A stretch of 27,126 nucleotides of DNA from an uncultured Saprospiraceae bacterium (lineage in GTDB: Bacteria; Bacteroidota; Bacteroidia; Chitinophagales; Saprospiraceae), in NCBI GenBank assembly GCA_938039305.1, contig CALHUZ010000191.1:1-27126 (forward strand), read 5' to 3'. This document shows, piece after piece, positions 1 through 7,492 of this stretch. The translations under genes and the position numbers were made by a program. Position 1 is the first letter of the stretch. Every line of letters starts with the position of its first letter. The notes under the pieces are model-generated. The model saw only the letters and a list, made by a program, of their open reading frames with translations. It did no database searches and was not told the DNA's origin.

Positions 1-83
1 ACTGGTGTGCCCAAGAGTTTGAATACCTCTGCACAGACAGTCTTTCCAACACCGATACCTCCTGTTAATCCGACTTTAATCAC
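1..83 (-). CDS. coaE: Dephospho-CoA kinase, N-terminal fragment cut by the window edge
   Basis: This is the first 27 codons of a gene that continues past the left edge. The visible protein starts MIKVGLTGGIGVGKT, which matches the opening beta strand and P-loop (GGIGVGKT) of CoaE. CoaE phosphorylates the ribose 3'-hydroxyl of dephospho-CoA, the last step of coenzyme A synthesis in the cytoplasm. The start is GTG: an in-frame TGA lies two codons upstream of it, so no earlier start is possible. It sits 47 bases downstream of panB on the same strand, and both products belong to the pantothenate/CoA pathway, so co-transcription is likely. Only the P-loop is visible, so another P-loop kinase is formally possible, but the wording of the motif and the neighbour favour CoaE. 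Confidence 0.83.
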   Translation of the reverse strand, partial: MIKVGLTGGIGVGKTVCAEVFKLLGTP

Positions 84-130
84 TTTCGTTCAATTGACTT
101 TCAAATATGAGAACTAAGCTTTCTCTAACT

Positions 131-949
131 TTAGTATTGCTCTTTGTCATTTGGGAAATCACCGCTCTTGACATCCTTCGCGTATTCTTGTGCAGCCTCT
201 TTAATCATGTCGTAAAGTTCAAGATACCGACGTAGGAATCTTGGCTTGAAGTCCTTTGTAATACCCAAAAGATCATGACTCACTAATACTTGGCCATCTG
301 TATGCGGTCCACCACCTATACCAATCGTAGGTATACTTAATGATTCGCTTACTTCTTTACCAAGGGCAGCAGGGATTTTTTCAAGAACGATCCCGAAGCA
401 TCCTACTTCTTCTAAAAGCAATGCATCTTCTTTTAGCTTCTTGGCCTCATCGTCTTTCTTGGCCCTGACTGTGTATGTTCCAAACTTATAGATGGACTGT
501 GGGGTCAAGCCCAAATGTCCCATAACTGGAATTCCGGCTGATAAGATGCGTTTTACAGATTCTACAATCTCTTCACCACCTTCAAGCTTAACAGAATGGG
601 CTCCACTTTCTTTCATGATGCGGATGGCCGACTCGAGTGCTTTCATTGAGTTACCTTGATATGAACCAAAAGGAAGATCAACTACCACCAACGATCTTTT
701 AACGGCTCTGATGACAGATGAGGCATGATATATCATCTGATCTAATGTGATCGGAAGGGTAGTCTCATGACCGGCCATAACGTTAGACGCACTGTCTCCG
801 ACCAATAGAATCTCGATGCCTGCCTCATCCAGGATTCTTGCCATTGAATAGTCATATGCAGTGAGCATAGATATCTTTTCTCCTTGGGCTTTCATGTTGC
901 GTAAGACATGTGTCGTGATACGCTTTACCTCTTTAACAGATGCTGACAT
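131..949 (-). CDS. panB: 3-methyl-2-oxobutanoate hydroxymethyltransferase (PanB)
   Basis: PanB transfers a hydroxymethyl group from 5,10-methylenetetrahydrofolate to 2-oxoisovalerate, giving ketopantoate, the first committed step to pantothenate and CoA. The 272-residue protein is full length for the family. The Mg-binding and catalytic acids known from the E. coli enzyme are recognisable: Asp52 in LLVGDSASNV, Asp91 in VVVDLPFGSY, Glu123 in VKLEGG and Glu190 in GIVLEKIP. The C-terminal GIGGGP loop is at about 210-215. The N-terminus carries about seven extra residues compared with E. coli PanB, a minor difference. The ATG at 949 is divergent from dnaK, with a 187-base shared upstream region. 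The gene is followed by coaE, which links it to CoA supply. 2-oxoisovalerate is also the keto acid made by the branched-chain aminotransferase encoded at 4287, though the two are not in one operon. Confidence 0.97.
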   Translation of the reverse strand: MSASVKEVKRITTHVLRNMKAQGEKISMLTAYDYSMARILDEAGIEILLVGDSASNVMAGHETTLPITLDQMIYHASSVIRAVKRSLVVVDLPFGSYQGNSMKALESAIRIMKESGAHSVKLEGGEEIVESVKRILSAGIPVMGHLGLTPQSIYKFGTYTVRAKKDDEAKKLKEDALLLEEVGCFGIVLEKIPAALGKEVSESLSIPTIGIGGGPHTDGQVLVSHDLLGITKDFKPRFLRRYLELYDMIKEAAQEYAKDVKSGDFPNDKEQY

Positions 950-994
950 AAGTACTTATTAATTAGCCGACAAATTAGCGCAAATCTCTCGCAC

Positions 995-1019
995 CTGTCA
1001 TATTGACTGCCTTTTTGTC
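995..1019 (+). promoter_or_regulatory. Composite element shared with the nrdB upstream region
   Basis: The sequence reads CTGTC-N5-GACTGC-C-TTTTTGTC. A near-identical arrangement, CAGTC-N5-GACTGC-A-TTTTTGTC, lies at 10252-10276 upstream of nrdB: the spacer length is the same and 18 of the 20 non-spacer bases match. The left half is an inverted repeat (imperfect here, perfect at nrdB), which suggests a dimeric regulator. TGTCATATT also occurs twice here, at 996-1004 and 1016-1024, a 20-base period. It could serve dnaK, the divergent panB, or both. The function is inferred from conservation and position only. Confidence 0.45.
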
Positions 1020-1074
1020 ATATTAATAATAACAATCATGAATTATCGACAGGCAAAACAGGTAAAAATTGCAT

Positions 1075-1089
1075 TGGCACATGGATTGA
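1075..1089 (+). promoter_or_regulatory. Sigma-54-like -24/-12 promoter for dnaK
   Basis: TGGCACA-N4-TTGA matches the sigma-54 consensus TGGCACG-N4-TTGC with exact spacing: the GG is kept and the -12 GC has become GA. A start about 12 bases downstream would give a leader of roughly 35 bases before the dnaK ATG. The inverted repeat at 995-1009 lies about 100 bases upstream, where an enhancer-binding activator would normally bind. A chance match is possible because one core base deviates. Confidence 0.4.
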
Positions 1090-1136
1090 CTACTAAAGGG
1101 TGTTGCATTATTAAGTAAATATGAAATCAATATAGA

Positions 1137-3062
1137 ATGGGTAAAATTATTGGAATTGACTTAGGTACTACTAACTCCTGCGTAGCCGTGATGGAAGGTA
1201 AGGAGCCAGTTGTAATTCCTAATGAGGAAGGAAGAAGAACTACGCCTTCTGTTGTTGCATTCTTGGACAACGGAGAACGTAAAGTGGGAGATCCTGCAAA
1301 AAGACAAGCGATTACTAATCCTCAGAAGACCATCTCGTCTATCAAAAGATATATGGGACGAAGATTTAGTGAACTTGGAGGAGATGCTTCGAAAGCAGCA
1401 TATAAGATTGTCAAAGGTGATAACGACACAGTAAGAGTCGCGATCGATGATCGTAATTATAGTCCACAAGAGATCAGCGCGATGGTCCTTCAGAAGATGA
1501 AGAAGACTGCTGAAGACTTCTTGGGACAAGAAGTAACCGAAGCTGTTATAACTGTGCCTGCATACTTTAATGACTCTCAGCGTCAGGCGACAAAGGAAGC
1601 TGGTGAGATAGCTGGTCTTGATGTGAAAAGAATCATCAATGAGCCAACAGCTGCTGCACTTGCATATGGATTAGACAAGCAAGGCAAAGATTCTACAATC
1701 GCAGTATACGATTTAGGAGGAGGTACATTTGATATTTCTATACTTGAGTTAGGAGACGGAGTCTTCGAAGTAAAGTCAACTAATGGTGATACAAGACTTG
1801 GAGGAGATGATTTTGATGATGTGATAGTAGATCACTTAGCAGAGACTTTCAAGAAGCAAGAAGCGATGGATCTACGTAAAGATCCTATGGCACTCCAGAG
1901 ATTAAAGGACGCAGCGGAAAAAGCGAAGATTGAATTGTCATCTTCAACTGAGACAGAGATCAATCTTCCATATGTTACAGCAGTGGATGGTGTACCTAAG
2001 CACTTAGTGCTTAAATTGACAAGAGCAAAGTTTGAGCAACTTACTGATGACTTAGTTTCACGTACGTTGAAGCCTTGTGCTGATGCATTGAAAGATGCAG
2101 GACTTGGAAAAAGTGATATAAATGAGATCATTTTAGTTGGAGGTTCAACACGTATTCCTAAGATTCAAGAAGCGGTAGAAGAGTTCTTCGGTAAGAAGCC
2201 TAACAGAAGTGTGAACCCTGATGAAGTGGTAGCAGTAGGTGCTTCTATCCAAGGAGGTGTATTAAGTGGGGATGTTCAAGATGTATTACTTCTTGATGTA
2301 ACTCCTCTTTCATTAGGTATTGAGACGATGGGAGGTGTATATGATGTAGTGATCGAAGCTAACTCAACGATACCAACTAAGAAGTCTAAGACTTACTCAA
2401 CAGCAGCTGATAATCAGCCTTCAGTTGAGATACATATTCTTCAAGGAGAGCGCCCGATGGCAAGTGATAACAGATCTGTAGGTAGATTTATCTTAGATGG
2501 GATACCACCAGCGCCAAGAGGAGTACCTCAAGTAGAAGTATCATTTGATATGGATGCTAACGGTATCTTGAGTGTTTCTGCAAAAGATCAAGGAACAGGG
2601 AAAGAACAGAATATTAGAATCGAAGCGTCTACAGGTTTGTCAGATGAAGAGATCGCTCGCATGAAGGCTGAAGCTGAAGCAAATGCAGATAAGGATAAAG
2701 AGGCAAGAGAAAAAGTGGATAAACTCAATGCAGCTGATACACTTGTATTCTCTACAGAGAAGCAGCTTAAAGAGTATGGCGATAAGATTCCTGCTGAAAA
2801 GAAAGAAGCCATCGAAACGGCCGTAGCAGATCTAAAAGAAGCACATAAGATCCAAGATATAGCGAAGATCGATGCAGCTTCTGAAGTGCTGAATACGGCA
2901 TGGCAGGCAGCAAGTCAAGACATCTATGCAGCTCAACAAGCGGCAGGAGGTGAAGGAGCTACAGCTGACGCTGGTGCAGAAGGTGATGCAGGAGCAGCAA
3001 GTGATGATTCCTCTGAGGACGTTACCGATGTAGAATTCGAAGAAGTGGATGATTCTAAGTAA
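1137..3062 (+). CDS. dnaK: Molecular chaperone DnaK (Hsp70)
   Basis: DnaK is the cytoplasmic ATP-dependent chaperone that binds unfolded segments together with DnaJ and GrpE. At 641 residues it is full length. The N-terminal nucleotide-binding domain opens with MGKIIGIDLGTTNSCVAVM and contains the phosphate loop VYDLGGGTFDIS and the adenosine motif ILVGGSTRIPKIQ. The interdomain linker VLLLDVTPLSLG lies near residue 383. The substrate-binding domain and helical lid follow, ending in an Ala/Gly/Asp-rich tail and the conserved acidic terminus DVTDVEFEEVDDSK. No dnaJ, grpE or hrcA gene is adjacent, so it is transcribed alone. A sigma-54-like promoter and a composite element precede it and a strong hairpin terminator follows. 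No clear Shine-Dalgarno sequence is present, as is usual in Bacteroidota. Confidence 0.99.
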   Translation: MGKIIGIDLGTTNSCVAVMEGKEPVVIPNEEGRRTTPSVVAFLDNGERKVGDPAKRQAITNPQKTISSIKRYMGRRFSELGGDASKAAYKIVKGDNDTVRVAIDDRNYSPQEISAMVLQKMKKTAEDFLGQEVTEAVITVPAYFNDSQRQATKEAGEIAGLDVKRIINEPTAAALAYGLDKQGKDSTIAVYDLGGGTFDISILELGDGVFEVKSTNGDTRLGGDDFDDVIVDHLAETFKKQEAMDLRKDPMALQRLKDAAEKAKIELSSSTETEINLPYVTAVDGVPKHLVLKLTRAKFEQLTDDLVSRTLKPCADALKDAGLGKSDINEIILVGGSTRIPKIQEAVEEFFGKKPNRSVNPDEVVAVGASIQGGVLSGDVQDVLLLDVTPLSLGIETMGGVYDVVIEANSTIPTKKSKTYSTAADNQPSVEIHILQGERPMASDNRSVGRFILDGIPPAPRGVPQVEVSFDMDANGILSVSAKDQGTGKEQNIRIEASTGLSDEEIARMKAEAEANADKDKEAREKVDKLNAADTLVFSTEKQLKEYGDKIPAEKKEAIETAVADLKEAHKIQDIAKIDAASEVLNTAWQAASQDIYAAQQAAGGEGATADAGAEGDAGAASDDSSEDVTDVEFEEVDDSK

Positions 3063-3090
3063 GACGTAGAATTATAAAGGATAGATTAAA

Positions 3091-3123
3091 AAGCATCTGC
3101 GACCAATCGTAGATGCTTTTTTT
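3091..3123. terminator. Bidirectional intrinsic terminator between dnaK and rdgB
   Basis: A 12-base stem, AAGCATCTGCGA with TCGTAGATGCTT (one G-U pair), closes a CCAA loop and runs into seven T residues on the plus strand. A run of A residues before the stem gives a U tract when read on the minus strand. It sits between the convergent dnaK and rdgB genes and can stop both transcripts. Confidence 0.9.
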
Positions 3124-3135
3124 ATGTCTTAAGTT

Positions 3136-3726
3136 CTAATATATGTTGTCTGAGGATAAGAACTGCTTAAGCTTTTCTAAAGCGCGCCCTCTGTGACTGA
3201 TTTCATTCTTGACTTCGCTGGATAACACGGCAAATGACAATTCATAACCATCTGGAATAAAAAGAGGGTCATAACCGAAGCCTCCTTCACCAGTTTTATT
3301 CTGATCGATTTTGCCTTTTACAATTCCTTCAAAGGTGTGCTTCTGTCCATCAATATAGCAAGCGATTACAGTTCTAAATTGAGCAGATCTATCAGTTTTG
3401 TTTTCCAGCTCCGATAAGAGTTTTCTCATGTTGTCTTCGGAATTTTTTTGTGGACCGGCGTATCGAGCACTATAGACTCCTGGTGCTCCACCAAGAGCAA
3501 GCACTTCAAGTCCTGTATCGTCTGCGATGACATTCTGATGGCCGCGATTGTATAGGTAGTCTGCTTTGATCCAGGCATTTGCATTTAGCGTCTTTCCATC
3601 TTCTATAATCTCATCGTGGATGTCCAAGTCTGAGAGTGACTTGATGTCCATAGAAAGATTTGAAAGTATTGTTCTGACTTCCTGGACTTTATGTTCGTTA
3701 TGGCTTGCTAGTACGAATTGCTTCAT
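3136..3726 (-). CDS. rdgB: RdgB/HAM1 family XTP/dITP diphosphatase
   Basis: This house-cleaning enzyme hydrolyses dITP, XTP and ITP to monophosphates and so keeps deaminated purines out of DNA and RNA. At 196 residues it is full length. The family signatures are in order: FVLASHNEHKVQEV at the N-terminus (triphosphate and base binding), VIADDTGLEVLALGGAPGVY with the catalytic/metal aspartates, YSARYAG, GEGGFGYDPLF, and the C-terminal ISHRGRAL with the His-Arg that contacts the base. Its ATG overlaps the TGA of the upstream gene by four bases (ATGA), so the two are probably translationally coupled. It ends just before the bidirectional terminator shared with dnaK. Confidence 0.96.
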   Translation of the reverse strand: MKQFVLASHNEHKVQEVRTILSNLSMDIKSLSDLDIHDEIIEDGKTLNANAWIKADYLYNRGHQNVIADDTGLEVLALGGAPGVYSARYAGPQKNSEDNMRKLLSELENKTDRSAQFRTVIACYIDGQKHTFEGIVKGKIDQNKTGEGGFGYDPLFIPDGYELSFAVLSSEVKNEISHRGRALEKLKQFLSSDNIY

Positions 3727-4184
3727 GGGATTTTAAAGTATTCTTTGAGTGCAATCCATAGAGCTCGTTTGTCTTGAGGGAACTCAGGCAGCTCTGAAAG
3801 AGGCTTTGAAAATAGAAACATCTTTTCTTTCAAAGGAATTAACTTGTAAAGAGTGCTGTCTATCTGTAGAGAGAATGTCTTTGGGCTGAAGCCAAATGAT
3901 ATAATTAAGTGTTGCTCACTATTGCTTTTAATCTTCAGATCAGCGCCGCCGGGTAGTTTGTGTATATCAGCATCTTCAACGGATTGCCCGACAGATCCAA
4001 GTACCTTAGAAAGCAAAGTTGCGGCTGTCTCATCATATTGGCTTTCATTTACAAATATAGAGACTGGCTTGTTTAAGCTAACCAGAGTTGCTTCTGATGC
4101 ATCAGGTATGTCGTAGATCGTGTAAGTAAAGAAGCTCAAATAGATATGTTTAAGAGGTAAGATTATAAAAATATTTGCTTCCAA
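3723..4184 (-). CDS. Conserved hypothetical protein coupled to rdgB
   Basis: I do not recognise a firm family. The protein has about 153 residues, no signal peptide and no membrane segment. It has an alternating strand-rich C-terminal part (HLIISFGFSPKTFSL) and ends with a conserved-looking KRALWIALKEYF segment. That layout recalls proteins of similar size in other Bacteroidota and loosely the psi (HolD) subunit of DNA polymerase III, but this is only a resemblance. The start is uncertain: the frame stays open upstream to a TAA with no ATG or GTG in it, and TTG at 4184 is the first usual start codon. The gene overlaps rdgB by ATGA, so a role in nucleotide or DNA metabolism is plausible but unproven. 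It is divergent from the aminotransferase gene. Confidence 0.7.
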   Translation of the reverse strand: MEANIFIILPLKHIYLSFFTYTIYDIPDASEATLVSLNKPVSIFVNESQYDETAATLLSKVLGSVGQSVEDADIHKLPGGADLKIKSNSEQHLIISFGFSPKTFSLQIDSTLYKLIPLKEKMFLFSKPLSELPEFPQDKRALWIALKEYFKIP

Positions 4185-4261
4185 GCGACTACTTGCTCTG
4201 ACAAGTGATTCTTGTTTTGATTCTATAGGGTACTTTCCGAGTTTTAAACTCTTTTATTATA

Positions 4262-4269
4262 TAACTTTG
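4262..4269 (+). promoter_or_regulatory. Bacteroidota-type -7 box for the aminotransferase gene
   Basis: TAACTTTG fits the Bacteroidota -7 consensus TAnnTTTG exactly and lies 17 bases before the ATG at 4287, implying a very short leader. No good TTG appears at the expected -33 position, where the sequence is T-rich (GTTTT near 4241). Confidence 0.5.
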
Positions 4270-4286
4270 TTCAAAATACTTTCGAT

Positions 4287-5360
4287 ATGAGTATCAGCAT
4301 TCAGCAAGTTCAGCATTCTCGTCTAAGTGGTATCGATTTTAATAATCTGCCTTTTGGGAAAATATGTAGTGATCACATGTTTGTGATGGACTATGTTGAT
4401 GGCGCATGGCAAGAAGGTAAGATTGTTCCTCTTTCTAATTTTTCAATTCATCCTGCTAATCTGACTCTTCACTATGGCCAGTCCATATTCGAAGGTATGA
4501 AAGCTTCAATTCATAATGATGGAACTCCATTGTTGTTTAGATTAGACAAGCATGTTGAGCGGATTAATGCATCTGCGGATAGGATGTGCATGCCTCAAAT
4601 CTCAAGTGAGACTTTTTGTAACGCAATCGAAACCTTGGTTGATTTGGACAAAGGTTGGATCCCACCTACAGACGGAAGTGCATTGTACATACGTCCTTAT
4701 ATGTTTGCTACTGATGAGTTTATAGGTGTTAGGCCATCGGAGACTTACAAGTTTGTAATTTTCACTTGCCCAGTTGGACCATATTACGCAGCACCTGTTA
4801 GTTTGCTTGCTGCTGAAAAGTATGTAAGGGCATGTGATGGTGGTGTCGGAGAGGCGAAGACTGCTGGAAACTATGCAGCATCGCTATATCCAGCTAAAGA
4901 GGCAAAGGAAAAAGGCTATGATCAAGTCATGTGGATGGATCCTGTCGAATTCAAATATATCCAAGAGGTAGGAACGATGAATATCTTCTTCATCATGGAT
5001 GGCAAAGCATATACTCCTGATTTAAATGGAGCTATTCTTAAGGGGATCACTCGGGATTCTGTAATAACTATTCTTAAAGAGAAGGGTGTAGAAATAGTAG
5101 AAGCGCCACTTTCTAAAGATCAAGTATTAGCCGCTCATCGCGAAGGAAAGTTGCAAGAGGTATTCGGAACGGGCACCGCTGCTGTGGTATCTTATGTCAA
5201 TAAGATAGCATTTGGTGAAACTATTATAGATCTCGATCCTGATAATTATATCTTGGGGCCATATCTGAAGAACTATATAGCTGATCTTAGATCAGGTGAT
5301 AGAGAAGATAACCACGGATGGGTACAGCGTGTACTTGATAAAGCGACTGTTCCAGTCTAA
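4287..5360 (+). CDS. ilvE: Branched-chain amino acid aminotransferase
   Basis: This is a PLP-dependent fold-type IV enzyme that interconverts leucine, isoleucine and valine with their 2-oxo acids, using glutamate/2-oxoglutarate. It has 357 residues, the length of the longer eukaryote-like BCAT subgroup rather than the roughly 310-residue E. coli IlvE. Recognisable segments are LHYGQSIFEGMKA near 61-73, LYIRPYMFATDEFIGVRP near 133-150, the lysine region GGVGEAKTAGNYAAS with probable Schiff-base Lys191, and the cofactor-phosphate loop FGTGTAAVVS near the C-terminus. It stands alone, with a TAnnTTTG-like box just upstream and no other ilv or leu genes nearby. D-amino acid or aminodeoxychorismate enzymes of the same fold are less likely because of the length and motifs. 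Confidence 0.95.
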   Translation: MSISIQQVQHSRLSGIDFNNLPFGKICSDHMFVMDYVDGAWQEGKIVPLSNFSIHPANLTLHYGQSIFEGMKASIHNDGTPLLFRLDKHVERINASADRMCMPQISSETFCNAIETLVDLDKGWIPPTDGSALYIRPYMFATDEFIGVRPSETYKFVIFTCPVGPYYAAPVSLLAAEKYVRACDGGVGEAKTAGNYAASLYPAKEAKEKGYDQVMWMDPVEFKYIQEVGTMNIFFIMDGKAYTPDLNGAILKGITRDSVITILKEKGVEIVEAPLSKDQVLAAHREGKLQEVFGTGTAAVVSYVNKIAFGETIIDLDPDNYILGPYLKNYIADLRSGDREDNHGWVQRVLDKATVPV

Positions 5361-5492
5361 GATTCTAAAATTGTAGAGAGGGTTTGTTTCAAGGAAATCA
5401 TGATTTTTATGGTTTAATTTCATACATCATAACATATTAACAAAATATGGCATGTTTTATGTACCATGAAAGTGTAACAAAACTCCCCACTC

Positions 5493-6269
5493 ATGCCTAC
5501 ATTTATCTCACTACTTTTTAATTCTCTTTTTATCGTTGGCCTTATAGGCGAACCAGTATCTCTTGCTACACAAGGTGTATCCATAGACGTCAAGGTCATA
5601 TTAGAAGGACCATATGATGCAGAAAAGAGAAAGATGAGCACGAAGCTCTATGAATTAGGCTATCTGCCTGGGATGGAGCCCAAAGCTTTTTTTGCGGAGC
5701 CTGTTCCATTCTTTGACCCATATGCAGATACCGACACTAAAAATTTGAAGAATAATATCAACGATGCATCTGTTTATACAGAGCAAACAGTTGATTGGTT
5801 GTATATGTCTATAAAAGATGAAGATTCAGGAGTTGTCGTTTTTAAGCGGTCTGTATTGCTTAATTCAGACGGTTCAATTACAGTGGATCCTATTCCTTTA
5901 AGGCGATTAATCCAGGACCATACCTATACTATATCAATAGGTCATCGTAATCACTTGTCTATCAGAAGTGAAAAGATCAGTATTGAAGATGGGAAGCTTG
6001 CCTATGATTTTACAAAAGAGTCAAGCTTAGGAGCAAAGTCGAAAGGTAAAGTCAAAATGATGGTTGCGGGCAATCTCAATAGCACCTTAAGAAGTTTAGA
6101 GATACCTACGATTAATAATGATGATATAGAAACTTGGAGACGTGCTAATGGTAATAATTCAAGTTACTTAATCGAAGATATCGATCTCAATGGTGACGTA
6201 TCGGTTCATGATCAATCAATCATTTTAGAAAACTTAGATACATCGACTCCTGTTATAATTAATGAATAA
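5493..6269 (+). CDS. Secreted HRNHL-motif protein with dockerin-like calcium loops
   Basis: The 258-residue protein starts with a hydrophobic segment (MPTFISLLFNSLFIVGLIGE), probably a signal peptide. A beta-rich region follows, of the kind found at the C-terminus of many large secreted Bacteroidota proteins: VDVKVILEGPYD-like start (here SIDVKVILEGPYDAEK), DWLYMSIKDEDSG, the HRNHL motif in YTISIGHRNHLS, then LAYDFTK. The end contains D-x-N-x-D type segments (IEDIDLNGDVSVHDQ) resembling a degenerate dockerin/EF-hand pair. Normally this block is fused to a large extracellular enzyme or adhesin; here it stands alone. The stop codon lies inside the start of the downstream patatin gene (8-base overlap), so the two are likely made together. 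The catalytic role, if any, is unknown. Confidence 0.72.
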   Translation: MPTFISLLFNSLFIVGLIGEPVSLATQGVSIDVKVILEGPYDAEKRKMSTKLYELGYLPGMEPKAFFAEPVPFFDPYADTDTKNLKNNINDASVYTEQTVDWLYMSIKDEDSGVVVFKRSVLLNSDGSITVDPIPLRRLIQDHTYTISIGHRNHLSIRSEKISIEDGKLAYDFTKESSLGAKSKGKVKMMVAGNLNSTLRSLEIPTINNDDIETWRRANGNNSSYLIEDIDLNGDVSVHDQSIILENLDTSTPVIINE

Positions 6270-7332
6270 AATTGTTCTAAGAGCAGGCGCCTCTGCCTAC
6301 GGTCGTATTAAGAAAGAAGGATTCACGCCAGAGATGGTAAGTGGAGTAGTGGCAGCAGCCGGCGGCCCGAAGTGGTTCACCACTTATGGTTTGGTCAGAT
6401 ATGTCATAGGTGATCTGTTAGCAGGTACAACACAACCTATTGGGTTTCTTGGTTCATCAGTAGGCTCTTGGCAAATGGCTGCAGCACTTACTAAGGACCC
6501 AGTGGCCAGCATCGATAGATTGAAAACCTTGTATTGCGAGACTACATATAGTGATAAGCCCGATGAGCGAGAGGTGTCTGAAGCATGTAAGAAGATGATC
6601 GAGTATGCTATTGATGGCCAATTCGAAACCATCATGAACCACCCTAATAGATCTTTGCAAGTAGTCACCGCAAGAGGTAAAGGCTTACTTAGTAATCCTA
6701 ACAAGATTGTACGTGGAGCTGGTTTTGCCTTTTCTTTCTTAACTAATGTGGCCGGACGGCATCATTTATCTAAGACAGCAGAAAGGGTCATATTTAAAAC
6801 AAAAGGTGAACTTCTATACGATATAGAAGATGACATCTTACCTACGACATCTGTCGAATTAGATAAGGACAACCTTGTTGCTGCATTAAGAGCAAGTGGA
6901 ACAATCCCATTTTTGATGGCGCCTATCTCTGATATATCAGGTGCCCCCAAAGGGTATTATTGGGATGGCGGGATGACTGACTACCATGTTTCTCTTCCTT
7001 ATCATCATGATGGGATAATAATTCATCCACACTTTCTTCCTTACGTGCTTCCTGGTTGGTTCGATAAGAAACTCCCCAAGAGACGTCGTGCTAATGAGGA
7101 TATGATGTCTAATGTGCTACTTGTGACACCTTCAGAATCATATGTCAACTCTTTACCCAGAAAACAAATATCGGACATGAAGGACTTGGAGTTCTTTGGT
7201 CTTGATCAAGAGGCGCGGATATCATATTGGGATGAAATTGCCGAGCGAAGCTTAGAGTTAGGTGAAGAGCTAAAGGACCTCATAACTTCTGGAGAGCTGG
7301 CCAATAGGGTTTTGCCTTACGACAAGAATTAA
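6262..7332 (+). CDS. Patatin-like phospholipase family protein
   Basis: Patatin-fold enzymes are lipid acyl hydrolases with a Ser-Asp dyad. In this 356-residue protein the nucleophile elbow is GSSVG with Ser66, the oxyanion loop is probably AAAGGPKW near 31-38, and the dyad Asp235 lies in YYWDGGMTDY, the usual DGG/A motif. No signal peptide or membrane segment is visible, so it probably acts in the cytoplasm or is exported by an unusual route. The ATG lies within the last codons of the preceding secreted-protein gene (ATGAATAA), which points to translational coupling. The substrate cannot be told from the sequence. It is the last gene of the pair, and a hairpin follows at 7354-7382. Confidence 0.87.
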   Translation: MNKIVLRAGASAYGRIKKEGFTPEMVSGVVAAAGGPKWFTTYGLVRYVIGDLLAGTTQPIGFLGSSVGSWQMAAALTKDPVASIDRLKTLYCETTYSDKPDEREVSEACKKMIEYAIDGQFETIMNHPNRSLQVVTARGKGLLSNPNKIVRGAGFAFSFLTNVAGRHHLSKTAERVIFKTKGELLYDIEDDILPTTSVELDKDNLVAALRASGTIPFLMAPISDISGAPKGYYWDGGMTDYHVSLPYHHDGIIIHPHFLPYVLPGWFDKKLPKRRRANEDMMSNVLLVTPSESYVNSLPRKQISDMKDLEFFGLDQEARISYWDEIAERSLELGEELKDLITSGELANRVLPYDKN

Positions 7333-7353
7333 ACTGCACGTATAAATAAAAGT

Positions 7354-7382
7354 TGCCCAACTTCTTATTAAGAAGTCGGGCA
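7354..7382. terminator. Hairpin terminator between the patatin and glycosyltransferase genes
   Basis: A 13-base stem, TGCCCAACTTCTT with AAGAAGTCGGGCA (one mismatch), closes a three-base loop. On the minus strand the mismatch becomes a G-U pair and the stem is followed by AACTTTTATTTA, so it suits best the minus-strand glycosyltransferase transcript. On the plus strand there is no T tract. Confidence 0.65.
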
Positions 7383-7492
7383 GTCGTCATCATGAAAAAG
7401 GTAATTCTTTATCGTTGAATAGTGCAACACAAAGAAGGAAATTTATTTTGACTCTTCAAACTAAAATTCTAAATAAAATTGATTTGATAGAA

